Shown piece by piece: positions 44,293 to 57,109 of a stretch of DNA of 64,000 bases. Origin of the DNA: Sorghum bicolor (taxonomy: Eukaryota; Streptophyta; Magnoliopsida; Poales; Poaceae); NCBI RefSeq assembly GCF_000003195.3, contig NC_012874.2, positions 3,627,001 through 3,691,000 of the forward strand, given 5' to 3'. The stretch's first letter is position 1. Every line of letters starts with the position of its first letter. The position numbers and the translations under genes are program-made. The notes beneath the pieces were generated by a model, which saw only the letters and a list, made by a program, of their open reading frames with translations, ran no database searches and had not been told where the DNA came from.

Positions 44293-45080
44293 CAGTGGCG
44301 GAGCTGGCGGATTTTGACACCTAGGGCCGCCATCTAGTAAGGAACCAATGAAGAATCTAAAACCAGTCTAGCATGCATAACGATAGTTCACAGAAGCCAA
44401 AAATCATATGCATAATTTTAGCATTTTTTCTAGAAATTCAGTCAAAGTTTTAAAAGTTTAACTTATGACAACTTTAGAAGTTGAAGCTTTCAGGGACAGA
44501 GGGAGTACAAAGTGACACAATTGAAGTATTAGGCCTTGTTTAGATCCAAAAAGTTTTTAGATTTTGAGACTAGTATTTTTATTTTTATTTCACAAACATT
44601 ATCCAATCATGGAGTAACTAGGCTTAAAGGATTTGTCTCGCTATTTACAGCAACTGTGTAATTAGTTTTTATTTTCATCTATATTTAATGCTCCATGCAT
44701 GTGCCACAAGATTCGATGTGACGGAGAATCTTGAAAATTTTTTGGTTTTTGGGGTGAACTAAACAAGGCCAAAACAATGGAATGGAACAAGAACATGTGA
44801 ACACAACCTGTAGCTTGCTGCTGCCTTATATGCTATGCAGCAATGAACCCTAGCGAGCGACAAGAGCTTGGAAGAGGGCGCCGCTAGGGAGCTGTCTCCA
44901 TTTGCCGTCTATGTGTGAACATATAGCGAGCAGAGAGAGGATGACACAGGCGCTACCCTGTTGGGCTTTGGCAGATCATGCCTTCAACCATGTGTACCGG
45001 GCCTTAAAAGGGCTACATAGGGATTTTAGGCCACGCCTAGGGCCACGGCCTTAGTGGCCGAAGGCCCATATCCGCCCCTG
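44293..45080. mobile_element. hAT-type element inserted in the array
   Basis: The inverted ends CAGTGGCGGAGCT and (inverted) CAGGGGCGGATATG are flanked by an exact 8-bp duplication CTAATACA (44285-44292 and 45081-45088). Neighbouring array units show the empty site. It carries a nested Tourist MITE and no transposase. Confidence 0.85.
44532..44770. mobile_element. Tourist-type MITE, GGCCTTGTTTAG family, copy 3
   Basis: The ends GGCCTTGTTTAGATCC and GAACTAAACAAGGCC are nested inside the hAT-type element at 44293-45080, so it arrived after that element or came in with it. Confidence 0.85.
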
Positions 45081-45599
45081 CTAATACATGACACCCAGAT
45101 GTTTCTTTATGGAACATGTCAAGGGGATGTTGTGAGACACATGTTAAAAGATAGCAAAGAATATCAAATTATCTAAATATTAGTCAATTTATTTTTTAGA
45201 CAAAATATTAAACTGTTCATAACACCACAAAGTGGCTCTATAATCAAATGTCTACACTGGGAAAGAAAATATATTGAAACAAATATAGCATCGGTAGACC
45301 ACAGTATCACCTAGTTGATGAACTTTATTATAGTTTCAAACATACACATATGCATGCCCAGAAAATAAATGCATGTACTGTACAACCCGAACGAGGTAGC
45401 CCCTCAAGCAGCTTTGTTGGAGAGCCTCATTCATCTTAACAAATGTTTTGTCAAAACCTTGTTCCTTATTGCTTCATTTCTTTTCACTTAAGAGATCCCT
45501 CCTGACTGCATTAGTACAATTTGTTATATTATGCACATTTTAATATAGTAAAACATATCTATGACTAGACAGAACAAAACAGTAGAGGAGTGATTTGTA

Positions 45600-45890
45600 G
45601 TCAAATTATCAAACCTTCTAGTATAAAGAAACCAATCCCCGTTGTCTTCATCATCTTCATAGCCTCTGGATAGGTCTAGTGACTCCAATGCAACTATATG
45701 AGGCAAATGAGAACCCCATTGTCTAGATTCAACTCAATTGTCCCATGTTTCTCTAACTCGCACACCATTTTTCCTCCTGGGGTCATGTTCGAGAAGGATT
45801 GGTCCAAAATAATCTGGTGCAGTTGTCACAAAATCAGGTTGCTTGAAGCATTTGCTTTTCAACTCGCTTGGCCTTTCAGTTTTTATACTA
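45600..45890 (-). pseudogene. ORTHRUS/VIM-type SRA-YDG exon remnant, unit 2
   Basis: Minus-strand translation gives VTTAPDYFGPIL, HDPRRKNGVRV, RETWDN (stop), then QWGSHLPHI and LSRGYEDDEDNGDWFLYT. The last stretch matches the LSGGYEDDEDHGEWFLYTG core of ORTHRUS/VIM SRA domains. The segment between the PHI and LS boxes is shorter than in the functional family, so the exon has lost internal residues. Confidence 0.85.
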
Positions 45891-46574
45891 ATAATGATGT
45901 GAGTTTATTGAGCAAGTTTAAGGTCTAAGCAGAAATAGACAGTTAAGTCTACTTTTGTTCCTTTATGTGTATGTACTTTCTTTTATACATGTATGTGTGT
46001 GTGTTGGACATATTATCTTGTATAACATGGTGTGTACAACACATATATGTATCTAATATAACATGGCACCCCAACATTTCTTTATGGGACCTGCCAAGGA
46101 AATGTAATGAGACAGAAGCTCAAAGATAGCAAATAATAGCAAATTATATCAATATTAAACAACTTAGTTTTTGAAAAAACATTAAATAGTTCATAACGCC
46201 ATGAAATGGCCCTATAATCAAATGTCTACACTAAGAAAATCAATTATATTAAACCAAATACAGCATAGGTAGACGACAATATCACCTACTTGACAAACAT
46301 TATTATGGTTTCAAGCATAGACAAATGCATGCCCAAAGAATATAAACATACATACCACACAATCACCCCTCAAGTAGCTGTTAGAGAGCCTCCTTCATCT
46401 TAACAAATGTTTGGTCAAAATCTTGCTCCTTATTTGTTCGTTTATTTCCACTTAGATCCCTCCCTCCACTACATTCTATAATTGTTGTTTTGTGCACATT
46501 TTAATATAGCGAAACATATATGTGACTAGATAGAAAACAATAGAGTGATTTTTTGTCAAATTAGAAAACTTTCG

Positions 46575-46848
46575 AGTTTAAAGAAACTGATCTCCGAGGT
46601 CTTCATCATCTTCATAGCCTCCGGATAGGGCGACTGACTCCAGTTATATGAGGCAAATAAGCCCCCCATTATCTACATTCAAGTCTATTGTCACGTGTTT
46701 CTCCAACTCCTAGGTCAGGAAGGATTGGTCTAAAATATTCTGGTGCTATTGTCACAAAAATCTTGTCGCTCGAAGCATTTGCTTTTCCAGCTAACTTTGC
46801 CATTTCAGTTGTATAAGCCATGTCGGTCTTATCAACATTCTGTATATA
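46575..46848 (-). pseudogene. ORTHRUS/VIM-type SRA-YDG exon remnant, unit 3
   Basis: This is the same minus-strand exon as in the other units, with the ACAGAATGTTGATAAG start, an ATTTTTGTGACAATAGC core and a small deletion where the HDPRRK/GVRVGET part should be (near 46705-46725). It is broken by indels and is further decayed than unit 2. Confidence 0.7.
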
Positions 46849-47529
46849 TAATGATGTGAGTCTACTGAGCCAGTTGAAGGTCTAAGGAGAAATAGGAAGT
46901 TATGTGTACCTTTGTTCCTTTATGTGTATGTTTATTGTTAGAAATATATGTGTGTGTTGTACATATTGTCTTATATCACATGGTGTGTACAACACACATG
47001 TGTCTAATACAAAATGGCACCTAGACGTTACTTTAGGGGACATGTCAAGGGGATGTTATGAGACACATGTTCAAAGATAGCAAAGAATATCAAATTATCT
47101 AAATATTAATCTGTTAATTTTGTAGAAAAATATTAAACGGTTCATAGCACCACAAAATGGCTCTATAATCAAATATCTACACTGGGAAATAAAAATATTC
47201 AAACAAATACAACATTGATAGACCACAATATCACCTTGTTGATGAACATTATTATAGTTTCAAGCATACTGATATGCATGCCCAAAGAAAATAAACATAC
47301 ATACCGTACAACCCGAACAAGGTAACCCCTCAAGCAGCTTTGTCAGACAGCGTCATTTATCTTATTGAATGTTTGGTCAAAACCTTGCCCCTTATTTGTT
47401 CGTTTATTTTCCACTCACATCCCTACCGCCACTGCATTAGTATAAATTGTCATTTTATGCACATTTTAATATAGTGAAACATATATGTGACTAGACAGAA
47501 GAAAATAGTAGAGGATTGATTTGTAGTTG

Positions 47530-47832
47530 TCAAACCTTCTAGTATAAAGAAACCAATCCACATGGTCTTCATCATCTTCATAGCCTCCAGATAGAGCGAC
47601 TGATTCTAGCTCTACTAGGCAAATGAGCACCCATTATCCACATTCAAGTCTATCATCTCATGTTTCTCCAACTCACACCAATTTCCTTATGGGGTTTTGT
47701 TCGAGAAGGATTGGTCCAAAATAATCAGATGCAGTTGTCACAAGAATCTTGCCGCTTGAAGCATTTGCTTTTCCTACTCGATTGGCCCTTTTAGTTGTAT
47801 ATGCCCTATCAGGCTTATCAATATTCTGTATA
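47530..47832 (-). pseudogene. ORTHRUS/VIM-type SRA-YDG exon remnant, unit 4
   Basis: Minus-strand translation gives KPDRAYTTKRANRVGKANA, SGKILVTTASDYFGPIL, then a frame change near 47690. Later boxes (the GAHLPH and GYEDDED regions) are recognisable in other frames at 47560-47640. Confidence 0.8.
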
Positions 47833-48499
47833 TAATGATGTGAGTCTATTGAGCCAGCTGAAGCTGAAGGTCTAAGCATAAATGAGGAGTTATGTTTACT
47901 TTTGTTCTTCTATGCGTATGTTCTTTCTAGACATGTATGTTTGTGTTGTACATATTGTCTTGTATAACATGGTGTGTATAGCACACATATGTGTCTAATA
48001 CAACATGACACCTAGAGGTTTCTTTATGGGACTTGTCAACGGAATGTAATGAGACACAAGTTCAAAGATAGTAAAGAATTGCAAATTATCTCAAGATTAA
48101 TCAGTTTATTTTTGGAGAAAATATTAAATAGTTCATAACACAAAGAAACTGCTCAATAATCACATGTCTACATCAAGAAATAAAAAATATTCAAACAAAT
48201 ACAACATCGGTAGACCACATTATCACCTACTTGATGAACACTATTATAGTTTAAAGCATACACATATCCATGTCCAAAGAAAATAAACATATATGTATCG
48301 CACAACACGAAAAGGTAACCCCTCAAGTAGCTTTGTCGGAGAGACTCATTCATCTTAACAAATGTTTGGCCAAAACGTTGCTCCTTATTTGTTCATTTGT
48401 TTCCACTTAGATCTCTCCAGTCATTGCTAGAGTGAAACATATCTATGACTAGACAGAAGAAAACATACTAGAGTAGTGTTTTGTAGTCAACTTATCAAA

Positions 48500-48800
48500 C
48501 CTTCCAGTATAAAGAATCCAATCCCCATGGACTTCATCATCTTCATAGCTTTCTGATAGGTCGACTGACTCCACCTATATGAGGCAAATGAGCTCCCCAT
48601 TGTCTACATTCAAGCCTATTGTCCCATGTTTCTCCAACTCGCATGCCAGTTTTCCTCCTATGGTCATGTTCGGGAAGGATTGGTCCAAAATAATCTAGTG
48701 TAGTTGTCACAAAAATGTGGCTAGGTGAAGCATTTTCTTTTTCAGCTTGCTTGGAACTTTCTCTTGTATATGCCCTATCATGCTTACCAACATTTTGTAT
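48500..48800 (-). pseudogene. ORTHRUS/VIM-type SRA-YDG exon remnant, unit 5
   Basis: This is the best-preserved stretch. The minus strand reads KHDRAYTRESSKQAEKENA, IFVTTTLDYFGPILPEHD, then TGMRVGETWDNRLECRQWG and AHLPHIGGV without a stop. After that the frame departs from the family near 48560. An MITE (48805-49046) inserted immediately upstream of the exon. Confidence 0.85.
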
Positions 48801-48804
48801 ATAA

Positions 48805-49046
48805 GCCTTGTTTACTTCCAAAATTTTTTGCAAAATAGGAATAGTAGCACTTTTGTTTGTATTTGATAAATATTGTCCAATTATGAACTAACTAGGCTCA
48901 AAAGATTCGTCTCGTCAATTCTGACCAAACTGTGCAATTAGTTTTTATTTTCAACTATATTTAATACTCCATGCATACGTCTAAAGATTCGATGTGACGG
49001 AGAATCTAAAAAATTTTGCAAAATTTTTTGAGAACTAAACAAGGCC
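48805..49046. mobile_element. Tourist-type MITE, GGCCTTGTTTAG family, copy 4
   Basis: The ends (A)GCCTTGTTTACTTCC and GAACTAAACAAGGCC interrupt the unit at TATATA...ATAATGATG, and the other array units show the empty site. A 3-bp ATA duplication is consistent. Confidence 0.85.
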
Positions 49047-49310
49047 ATAATAATGTGATTCTACTAAGCCAGCTGAAGGTCTAAGTAGAAACAGACAGTT
49101 ATGTTTACTTTTGTTCCTTTATGCATATGTTATTTCTAATAGACATGTATGTGTGTATTGTACATATTATCTTGTATCACAAGGTGTGTACAACACATAT
49201 ATGTTTCTAATACAACATGACACCCAGATGTTTCTTTATGGGACCTATCAAGAGAATGTAATGAGACACAAGTTCAAAGATAGCAAAGAGATCGGAAGAA
49301 AAGACATTAA

Positions 49311-50639
49311 GAAATGAATGCAAGTGTTGGGTGTTATAAATCACTTGAGTGCACTGGATCGGAGTGCACAAATAATAATATAAAAATGGCCAAAGAAAAT
49401 AGGACCTAGCCCATTTGCTATGTAAAATGTAGACCTCTCCAACTCCAATTTGGATGTCTATTTCTTGTTAATGGAAAAGACACTTTGTTCCTCCTAGGAC
49501 GATTCTAATTGCAGATGTAATTTCAATAGCTCGCTAAAAGCAATAAAAAATTAAACAACATTTATCCATAATCTTATGCTAAACCCTAACATTCATGAAA
49601 TCCTTGTGACACCTTACGCATGATTCAGACCAATCACCGACTCAAGTGTCCATAGGACTAATATCAACCGTACCCAAAACAGAAAGGGGAAAACACTGAA
49701 GCAAACCCAAAGCTATTGCACAAAGTCGACATTTTCCTTACCTTCCTCTGCCTGGCTCTCCATCGTTTAAGCTTCTTTATCATCCATTCGAGACACGACT
49801 ACATCTTGCTAGCATGTGCTGTCCTCTAGAATATATCCTACCTTGCCATTTGTTCCCAACGACTAATATAGATGTACTAGAATTGTCGATCAATCATTTG
49901 CTCAAAATCCATTGTGCCTCCACCATGGTTGATGTCAGTGTAGTGCCTCCCATTCCTCCTTGCCACTAGCATCCTCGTCATGCTCTAGTCCCTCCCCCAC
50001 TACACCACCCTGCAGGTGCGCCGCTCCAATGCCTTCACACTACTCCTCCTCTACTCCTCCTCGCCACTGGTGGTTTTCGATTCCTCCCTGCCAGAGCACT
50101 TGGCCACTACCCGCCACTTGTCCTCCTCCTCCACTACTGATCCAGCCATGGTGACCATGGGGAAGCTTTGGGGAGTCGGGGAGCTAATATGGGAGCACCG
50201 TGTACAAGCGGCCGTCGCGGTGGCATTCATGGCCACGACTGTTGTCTCGGTCTCCACGAGCTTGTTCTTGGTGCGGTCATCGTTCTGCTCTAGAACTCAT
50301 CGGCCAAGTCTCGTATGCGCTACTCATCCCTACCCATGGGAGCACATGCTTGTATGCTTCTCCATGTGTGTGGCCACTCGAGCGCATGCTAGCACCGCTG
50401 TGTCGCCCGGTCACGTGCAGTGAGACAACATGCAAACTAGTTGTTCGATGAAATGCCTGACAAGGGTAACCTTACTAGAATAGAGAAGAGGTAGCAATGC
50501 ATACTAGACAACCAAACATAACAGATGCTAGTTGGGCTTAGACAATGCATAAAATCAAACAACTATAGATTGGCTTGCTAGAGATAGGCTTTGGCTATGT
50601 AGGCTTCAATCCTAGCTAGGCTACAACTAAGGCAGGAAA
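49311..50639 (+). other. inter-array region with a weak membrane-protein-like reading frame
   Basis: At 50016-50423 (plus) a frame includes SNAFTLLLLYSSSPLVVF, DPAMVTMGKLWGVGELIW and VQAAVAVAFMATTVVSVS, a pattern of hydrophobic segments with low-complexity serine runs. No family was recognised, and the upstream part of the frame (49930-50015) is interrupted. It may be a fragment of a membrane protein gene. The remainder is AT-rich with no gene. Confidence 0.25.
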
Positions 50640-52060
50640 GAAAGACACCCTATAGTGGCCATAAGCTCAATGAAGCTTGTATAGAGTTTATGGCCTCATT
50701 GTCTGAGAGGGGTTTTACGTGAACATGCACAAAACTCAAACATCTAATTCTTCTTTTTTTGACAATTGTATTTGGTAGGATAAACTACATCTAGAAAAGT
50801 TGGATGGATGCACTTATCATCCTAAAGTGAACCTGAGAATGTAGCTTATCCTTATCATTTTCATTTCACACCATGTGTCCTAAACATTTGGATGTCTTTT
50901 TTCTACTAATGCAAGTGGCCTGGATTCATCCGTATCATACAAGGAGCATAAGGTTATAGTTTGTTGGTTAATAGTAGACTTTAGTTTATCCATATAGGAA
51001 GTTATGTTCGACACTTTATTCTTTATACGACATGTGTATGTGTGTGTTGTGCATATTGTATTGTAACACAAGACAATGTGTACAACACATGCATGTCTGC
51101 TATTCTTTTTTGTGTATTTTACTTTGGATAACCATAGTATGCATGTACCGCTATTTATCATTATCCCTTAAAAATTTAGTTCCTACCACATTTTTAACTA
51201 ATAAGTAGTTTTTTATTGTGCAGATATCATGTGGCCATAACTTGTTTTCTAAAATTGTTTCAAAATTTTTATCCAAATAAGCCTATGTACTTTACCTTTT
51301 GTTCATTTATGTGTATGCATGTTTTGTTCATTTATTTGTAGTGTTCTTTCTATTAGACTTCTATATGTGTGTTGTACACATTTTCTTGTAACACAAGATG
51401 TGTACAAAACAAACTGTCTAATATTTTCTTTGTGCATTTTACATACATTTGAATGTGTGTAAAATAATAAATATACTAATGTAGTGGTGGGACAGATCTC
51501 AACCAAAACAAGCCAACAAACAAGAAGCAAGGCTTTGGTAAGATATTTAAGAAGGTGAATGAGGGTTTGCATCAATAATGTTGATGAAATTGTGGACATA
51601 GATCAACGCCATAGTGGCCATAAGCTCAAAGAAGCTTGTATAGAGCTTATGGCATCACTGTCTAAGAGGGATTTTACCAAAACATGTGCAAAGCTCATTT
51701 GATCTGATTCTTCTTTTTTTGATGGTTGTATTTGGTCATAAGCTTAAATTAGAAGGATGCACTTATCATCCTAATGTGAGCCTGAGAAGGTACATTATTC
51801 TTATTATTTTGATTTCATAGCATGTGTCCTAAACATTTAGATGTCTTTTTTTATATTTATGCAGGTGGCCTGGTATTCATTTGTATTGTACAAGGAGTAT
51901 AATTGTTGTACAAGGTTAATAATAGACATTATGTTATTTCTAGATGAACATTAATTGTATTGCTCTATATAGGCATATTTTTTATCCATATAATTTTATT
52001 CCTTTATATGCATGTTCTATCTACGACATGTATATGTGTGTGTTGTACATAATATTAGTA
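50640..52060. repeat. pair of direct repeats of about 0.95 kb
   Basis: A phrase of the type TAGTGGCCATAAGCTCAA...AAGCTTGTATAGAG...TTATGG recurs at about 50655 and 51610, followed in both by TTCTTCTTTTTTTGA and CATCCTAA.GTGA.CCTGAGAA, and by the TGTACAACACA inverted repeat. No gene was recognised. Confidence 0.7.
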
Positions 52061-52079
52061 GGCCTAATATCAACTAAAA

Positions 52080-55000
52080 GCTAAACCGAAAATGGGAAAA
52101 ACACTGAAGCAAACCCAAAGCTATTACATTGGTTGAAGCTATCCTTACGGCTCATACAAAGAAAGCTATCCATATGGCTCATCCAAAGAAAGCTAATTAA
52201 GTTGGCTCAGCAATCTTATATAGGAAATGGTAGGCCCAACAAAAAATTTTCAGGGTTCATCTTCTCTGTGCAACACCGGGCGTCCATCCCTGTTGTTTGT
52301 CCAAAAACGAAAAGTGCAAGCTGAAGACATTCTAAGATCACTATTCAGTTTTAGTCCTCATGACCTAGACCGAGGTGGTGCACAAGATGAGGTGATATGG
52401 ATGGAACTCGAGGAGGCATCAATATATGGCGCTCGAAGAGGTGATGAACAATCGTAAACATGTATGCGCTGCACGTGTGTGGCCACTAGTGTAGATATAA
52501 GTTCTTTCTATTAGACTTGTATATGTGTGTATTATACACAATGTCTTGTGACACAAGATGTGTACAACACATAAATGTGTAATACTTTCTTTGTGTATTT
52601 TACTATGGGTACTTTCTTTGTGTGTTTTACTATGGGTAGCCATAATAAGAGTCTTATATACAATGCTTCTATAGGCATCATACAACAACACAACTTCTCA
52701 AACACTGGAGATGACATTGTGGAAGATTGTTCAAGTAATGCTAGTGCTTCTATGAGTTCTGCATCATTGTTCTTTCATTTAATTTTTGTACTCGTTTCTT
52801 GCAATTTTAGTGATATGCTAATATATATTGATTCTTCCAGGTGATGCAACTGAACCAAATGTTGTTAGAAATGAACAATATATTCCCAAGGAGGAAGCAG
52901 GTAGTCAAAACCCATCCAATTTCAAATGCTTAAAATAATGCATTGGAGAACTAGGAGCTCTCTTATGCTGTAATGTTTCTATAGGCACAATGCAGCTCGA
53001 GAACCTTGCAAATGCATAAGGCATTCCAGAAGAGGATCCTGTAAGTTTTTGTTATTTGATTGTCTTACATGCATCTGTTGTTTCATTTAATTTATGAATA
53101 TATTCAGGACTGTAGTGTTAATATGGTAACATTTATTAATTTATTTCTAGATAATCCTACAAGTAGTGCTCTTTGTTCTTTGACTTTTTCTTTAGCCTAG
53201 TGTTTCATTTATTTTTTCACTTTTTAACATTTGTAATTGTATGTTATTAATATGTTTTGATTCATTAATTATAGTGCAACAATATCAACAATGGCCAACA
53301 GATTATGGAGCAACAAGCAGGTAAATTATAACCTTTCCAATTGGAAACCCTTCAAGGAAGGTCTAGTGTTCAATTAAAACTTTTATGATTCTGTGTGATA
53401 TGCTAATATATATTGGTTTTTCTAGATGTTGAGAACCAACAAGACGTTGTTGTTAATTAGCAACACCTTCAGGATGAACAAGTAGGTATGCTATAACTCA
53501 TCTAATTAGTGATCCTTAAGAAAGTGCAGTTGAGGAAGTAAAATTTCTTTGACATAATATTTCTGTACGTAGCCACAAGGCAAGACGTAAAAATTTATTT
53601 CTAAATAGGATGTGTGGAAAGTGTTGTGCACATATCCTATCCTTAATGGCACAAAAGAAAAAAAAATCAACTCTATATTGGTTGAAACTATCCTTACAGC
53701 TCATCCAAAGAAAGCGAGCATCTCCAACAGTTTGTTATTTCTCACTTGCCAAATCCTGTGTTTTAGCAAGTTGCTATAATTATTTACCAAGTTAAAAAGA
53801 GATGACCACAGCGGCGTCAGGCAACAACAGGCCACCAGAGGTTCAACTGAATCCAACTACTGCGCGCGGGAACTGGATGCAGCGCGCGTGAAGTGGTCGT
53901 GAACATGCAGGGAAGTGGATGCGGCGCGCGGGAAGTGGCCACGAACGCGCGGGAACCAGCTCCGAGAGGCGCTCGCGAGCGATGGCAAGACAGATACGCA
54001 CGCGCAAATATACGCGCGCAGCTCGGACGGATAGCAAGTGAGACAAGATGGCAAGCAAGTTTAGCAAACTGTTGGAGAACGTTTTTTCTATGTTTTACCA
54101 AATTTTAAATTTTAGCAAGTCATATACCAAACTGTTGGAGATGCTCTAAGTCGGCTCAACAATCTCATATACTTATATAGGAATGATGATAGGCCCAACA
54201 AAGAAATTTTTAGTTGTGGAATGCCTGGTTATGCATAAAAAAGTGAGGGCGACTACAAGGCAGCAACAAGAAGTCCATCTCCGTTGTTTGTCCAACAACG
54301 GAAAGCGCAAGCCGAAGACATTCCGAGTTCATTATTCAGTCCTCATGACCTAGACCAAGGTGGTGCACAAGATGAGGTGATATCAATATATGGCGCTCGA
54401 GGAGGTGATGAACAATCGTAAACATGTGTGTGCTAGACATGCATGGCCACTAGTGTATATATAAGTTCTTTCATTAGACTTGTTATATGTGTGTATTGTA
54501 CACCATGTCTTGTAACACAAGATTTGTAACACATAAATGTGTAATACTTTCTTTGTGTATTTTACTGTGGGTTTCCATAAATCATATACAATGTTTCTGT
54601 AGGCATCATACAACAACACAACTTCTCAAACACTGAGACACCATTGTGGAAGATCGTTCAAGTAATGCTAGTGCTTCTATGAGTTTTGCATCAGATTGTT
54701 CTTTCATTCGATTTCAAGGTGATGCAGCTGAACCAAATGTTCTTAGAAATGAATAATATATTCCTAAGGCGGAAGCAGGTAATCAAAACCCATCCAACTC
54801 CAAACACTTGAAATAATGCATTGGAGAACTAGGAGCTCTCTTATGTTGTAATAATGTTTTAGTAGGCACAGTGCAGTTTGAGAACTCTGTAAATGAAGAA
54901 GGCATTATTCTAGAAGAGGATCTGACATGTTTTTGTTATCTGATTTTCTTACGTTTGTCGTCTCATTTATTAATTGGTTTCTAGATAATCCTACAAGTAA

Positions 55001-55500
55001 TGTTGTTTCTTCTTTGACTTTTTCTTCAGGCTAATATTTCATTTATTTTTTCACTTTTTAACATCTGTAATTATATGTTATTAATATGTTTTGATTCTTT
55101 AATTATAGTGCAATAATATCAACAACGACCAACAAATTATGGAGCTACAAGCAAGTAAATTATAACCTTTACAGCTAGAGACCCTTCAAGAAAGGTCTAG
55201 TGTTCAACTAAAACTTTTGTGATGCTGTGTGGTACGCTAATATATATTGCTTTTTCTACATGTTGAGAACCAACAAGACATTGTCGATAATCAGCAACAC
55301 CTAAACGAACAAGTAGGTATGCTATAACTCATCCAATTAGCGAGCCTTCAGAAAGTGTAGTTGACAAAGTAAAATTTCTATGACATAATATTTCCGTACA
55401 TAGCCATAATGCAAATGTAAGAAAATTTCTGACATAATATCTTCATTCCCTTGTAGAATTAACAAAAAAATAATGCGAGAAACAGCGTCACTCAACCGCT
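52080..55500. repeat. pair of direct repeats of about 1.6-2.1 kb
   Basis: The 52250-53720 and 54270-55440 segments share long stretches: CATCATACAACAACACAAC, GTTCAAGTAATGCTAGTGC, GAACTAGGAGCTCTCTTATG and GTGCAACAATATCAACAA-type. Several copies are bounded by AG and GT as if they were short exons (for example 52840-52905), but the frames I followed are short and broken. They may descend from a multi-exon gene I cannot name. Confidence 0.6.
53716..54146. mobile_element. MITE with GAGCATCTCCAACAGTTTG ends
   Basis: GAGCATCTCCAACAGTTTG at 53716 and its inverse ending GGAGATGCTC at 54146 enclose 431 bases with a GC-rich CGCGCGGGAA-repeating centre. The sister repeat lacks the insert. No coding capacity is credible. 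Confidence 0.8.
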
Positions 55501-55659
55501 TTAGATGGGCACTATGGTTTGGCCAACCGCCACACATAAGATGTGAATCTTAATGAATCCGATTGTTAGTTTTATTTTTTACAAATACAAATTTTATCTT
55601 ATATTGTATTTTACCATAGTGCTAGGATAGGCACACAACACATATACTTTGAGCTTTGG

Positions 55660-56104
55660 GTTGCGGCTGACAAGGCCTCTCTGATAGCAGTGCAACAAGT
55701 GGTATAGGCAATCATCAAATGTGCACACACCATCCAAGAGATCGGCGACACCGCATACGATGAGGTCTCAGTTGACGGGGAAGAAGAGGGGGTGGTCCAT
55801 GCGTCTATCCTAGCAGAGTGCAAAGAGGAGTGGGGTCTGTGGGCTAGCGAGGAGATTCCTCATGTGAAGGCAATGAATGACGTAGCTAGCCTCGGTGACC
55901 ATATGGCCTAGGGCGGTGGCGTCCATGCTCAACACGTGGGAGATGACCTTGTTGGTGACCTGATCAAAGCAGAGTAGGAGAGCAATGGAGTTTTGTACCA
56001 CCTCTAGGCCGGTGGAGGTCGTAGTCGTCGAGGAAGCGTTCATATAGACCCAAGGTGAAGGTGTAGCCATGTAGCACGTCATGGACAGTGGTGAGAACGG
56101 CCAT
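55660..56104 (-). pseudogene. array gene unit 1
   Basis: ATG at 56104 starts MAVLTTVHDVLHGYTFTLG and LYERFLDDYD. The family frame then shifts to one reading NSIALLLCFDQVTNKVI, GHMVTEASYVIHCLHMRNLL and MDHPLFFPVN before a stop. A TATA-like box lies near 56215. The family is not recognised with confidence. From memory it resembles the N-terminus of an uncharacterised grass protein family, unverified. Confidence 0.5.
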
Positions 56105-56639
56105 TAGTGGAGGTGGAACTAAGCAAGTAAGAAAGATAGCTCTAGCTAGTAGCTCGTGTATGCACCGATGATCGAGGAACTAATGAAAGGATGATCGGTA
56201 GATGGAAGGGAAGCTCGATTTATTGGCCAAGGTGACTAAGATGACCCTAGTCTCTTGGTTGGATCATTTTCGCACTCACCATTCCCTCATAGAATTAGCA
56301 AAAATAAATCACGAAAAAGAGCACTCAACTTCTTTGAATGGGCGCTATGGTTTGGCCAATCGCCACGAATATAAGATGTGAATCCAAATGAAGCTGATTG
56401 TTTATTTTAGTTTTTAAAAATTTTATGTTTTGTATTTTATCATAGCACTACTACAGGCACACTACAAGTTTAAGAAGCTAGTTCTAAGTTTTCTTCATCT
56501 ACATGTATGTTCTATGGCATGTATATGTATTGCGTGCATATTGTCATGTAACACAAGAAAATGTGTACAACACATATACATGTCTTATTTTTTATGTGTA
56601 TTTTACTTTGGATACCCATACTATGCACGTAATGCTATT

Positions 56640-57109
56640 TAAGTGACGATAACCCTAGTGTAGGGCGCTTCGAGCTCTGGGTTGCAGCCGATGAGGCTTG
56701 TCTGATAGCGGTGCAACAATTAGTAGAGGTGATCATCGAAAATGACCGTGCACATGCCACCGAGGAGATTGGCGATGTTGCACATGATGAGGTCTCAGTT
56801 GACGGGGAAGAAGAGGGGGTGGTCCATGCGGCTGTCCTGGCAGAGTGCAAAGAGGAGCAGGGTTGGTGGGCTGATGAGGAGGTTCCTCCTGTGAAGTCAG
56901 TCAATGACCAGATGGCCTAGACTAGTGGTGCTCATGCCCTACAGGTGGGAGATGACCTTGTTGGTGTCCAGATCGAAGTAGAGTAGGAGCACCATGGAAT
57001 TTTGTGCCACCTATGGGTAGCAGTAGCAATCATCAAGGAAGCGCTTGTACACACCCAAGGTGAAGATGTAGTTGTGTAGCACGTCACAGATAGTGTTGAG
57101 AGCGGCCAT
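56640..57109 (-). pseudogene. array gene unit 2
   Basis: ATG at 57109 begins MAALNTICDVLHNYIFTLG, with a stop after about 32 codons (at CYCYP). The downstream family boxes (LFFPVN and the ADLL...FDDHLYHLL type) continue in other frames. The TATA box TATAAATC lies near 57228-57240. Confidence 0.5.

Larger units (their letters stand above)
43115..49310. repeat. tandem array of about 0.96-0.99-kb units holding SRA-domain fragments
   Basis: Anchoring on GATGTGAG/GATGTAAG followed by AAGGTCTAAG, copies begin near 43144, 44130, 45893, 46850, 47836 and 49054. After subtracting a 788-bp hAT and a 242-bp MITE, the spacings are about 957-986 bases. Each unit contains the TGTACAACACA inverted repeat, an ACATGTCAAGGGGATG-type stretch, a GCATGCCCAAAGAAAA stretch and, on the minus strand, a decayed SRA-YDG exon. 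The last unit is cut short near 49290. Confidence 0.9.
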
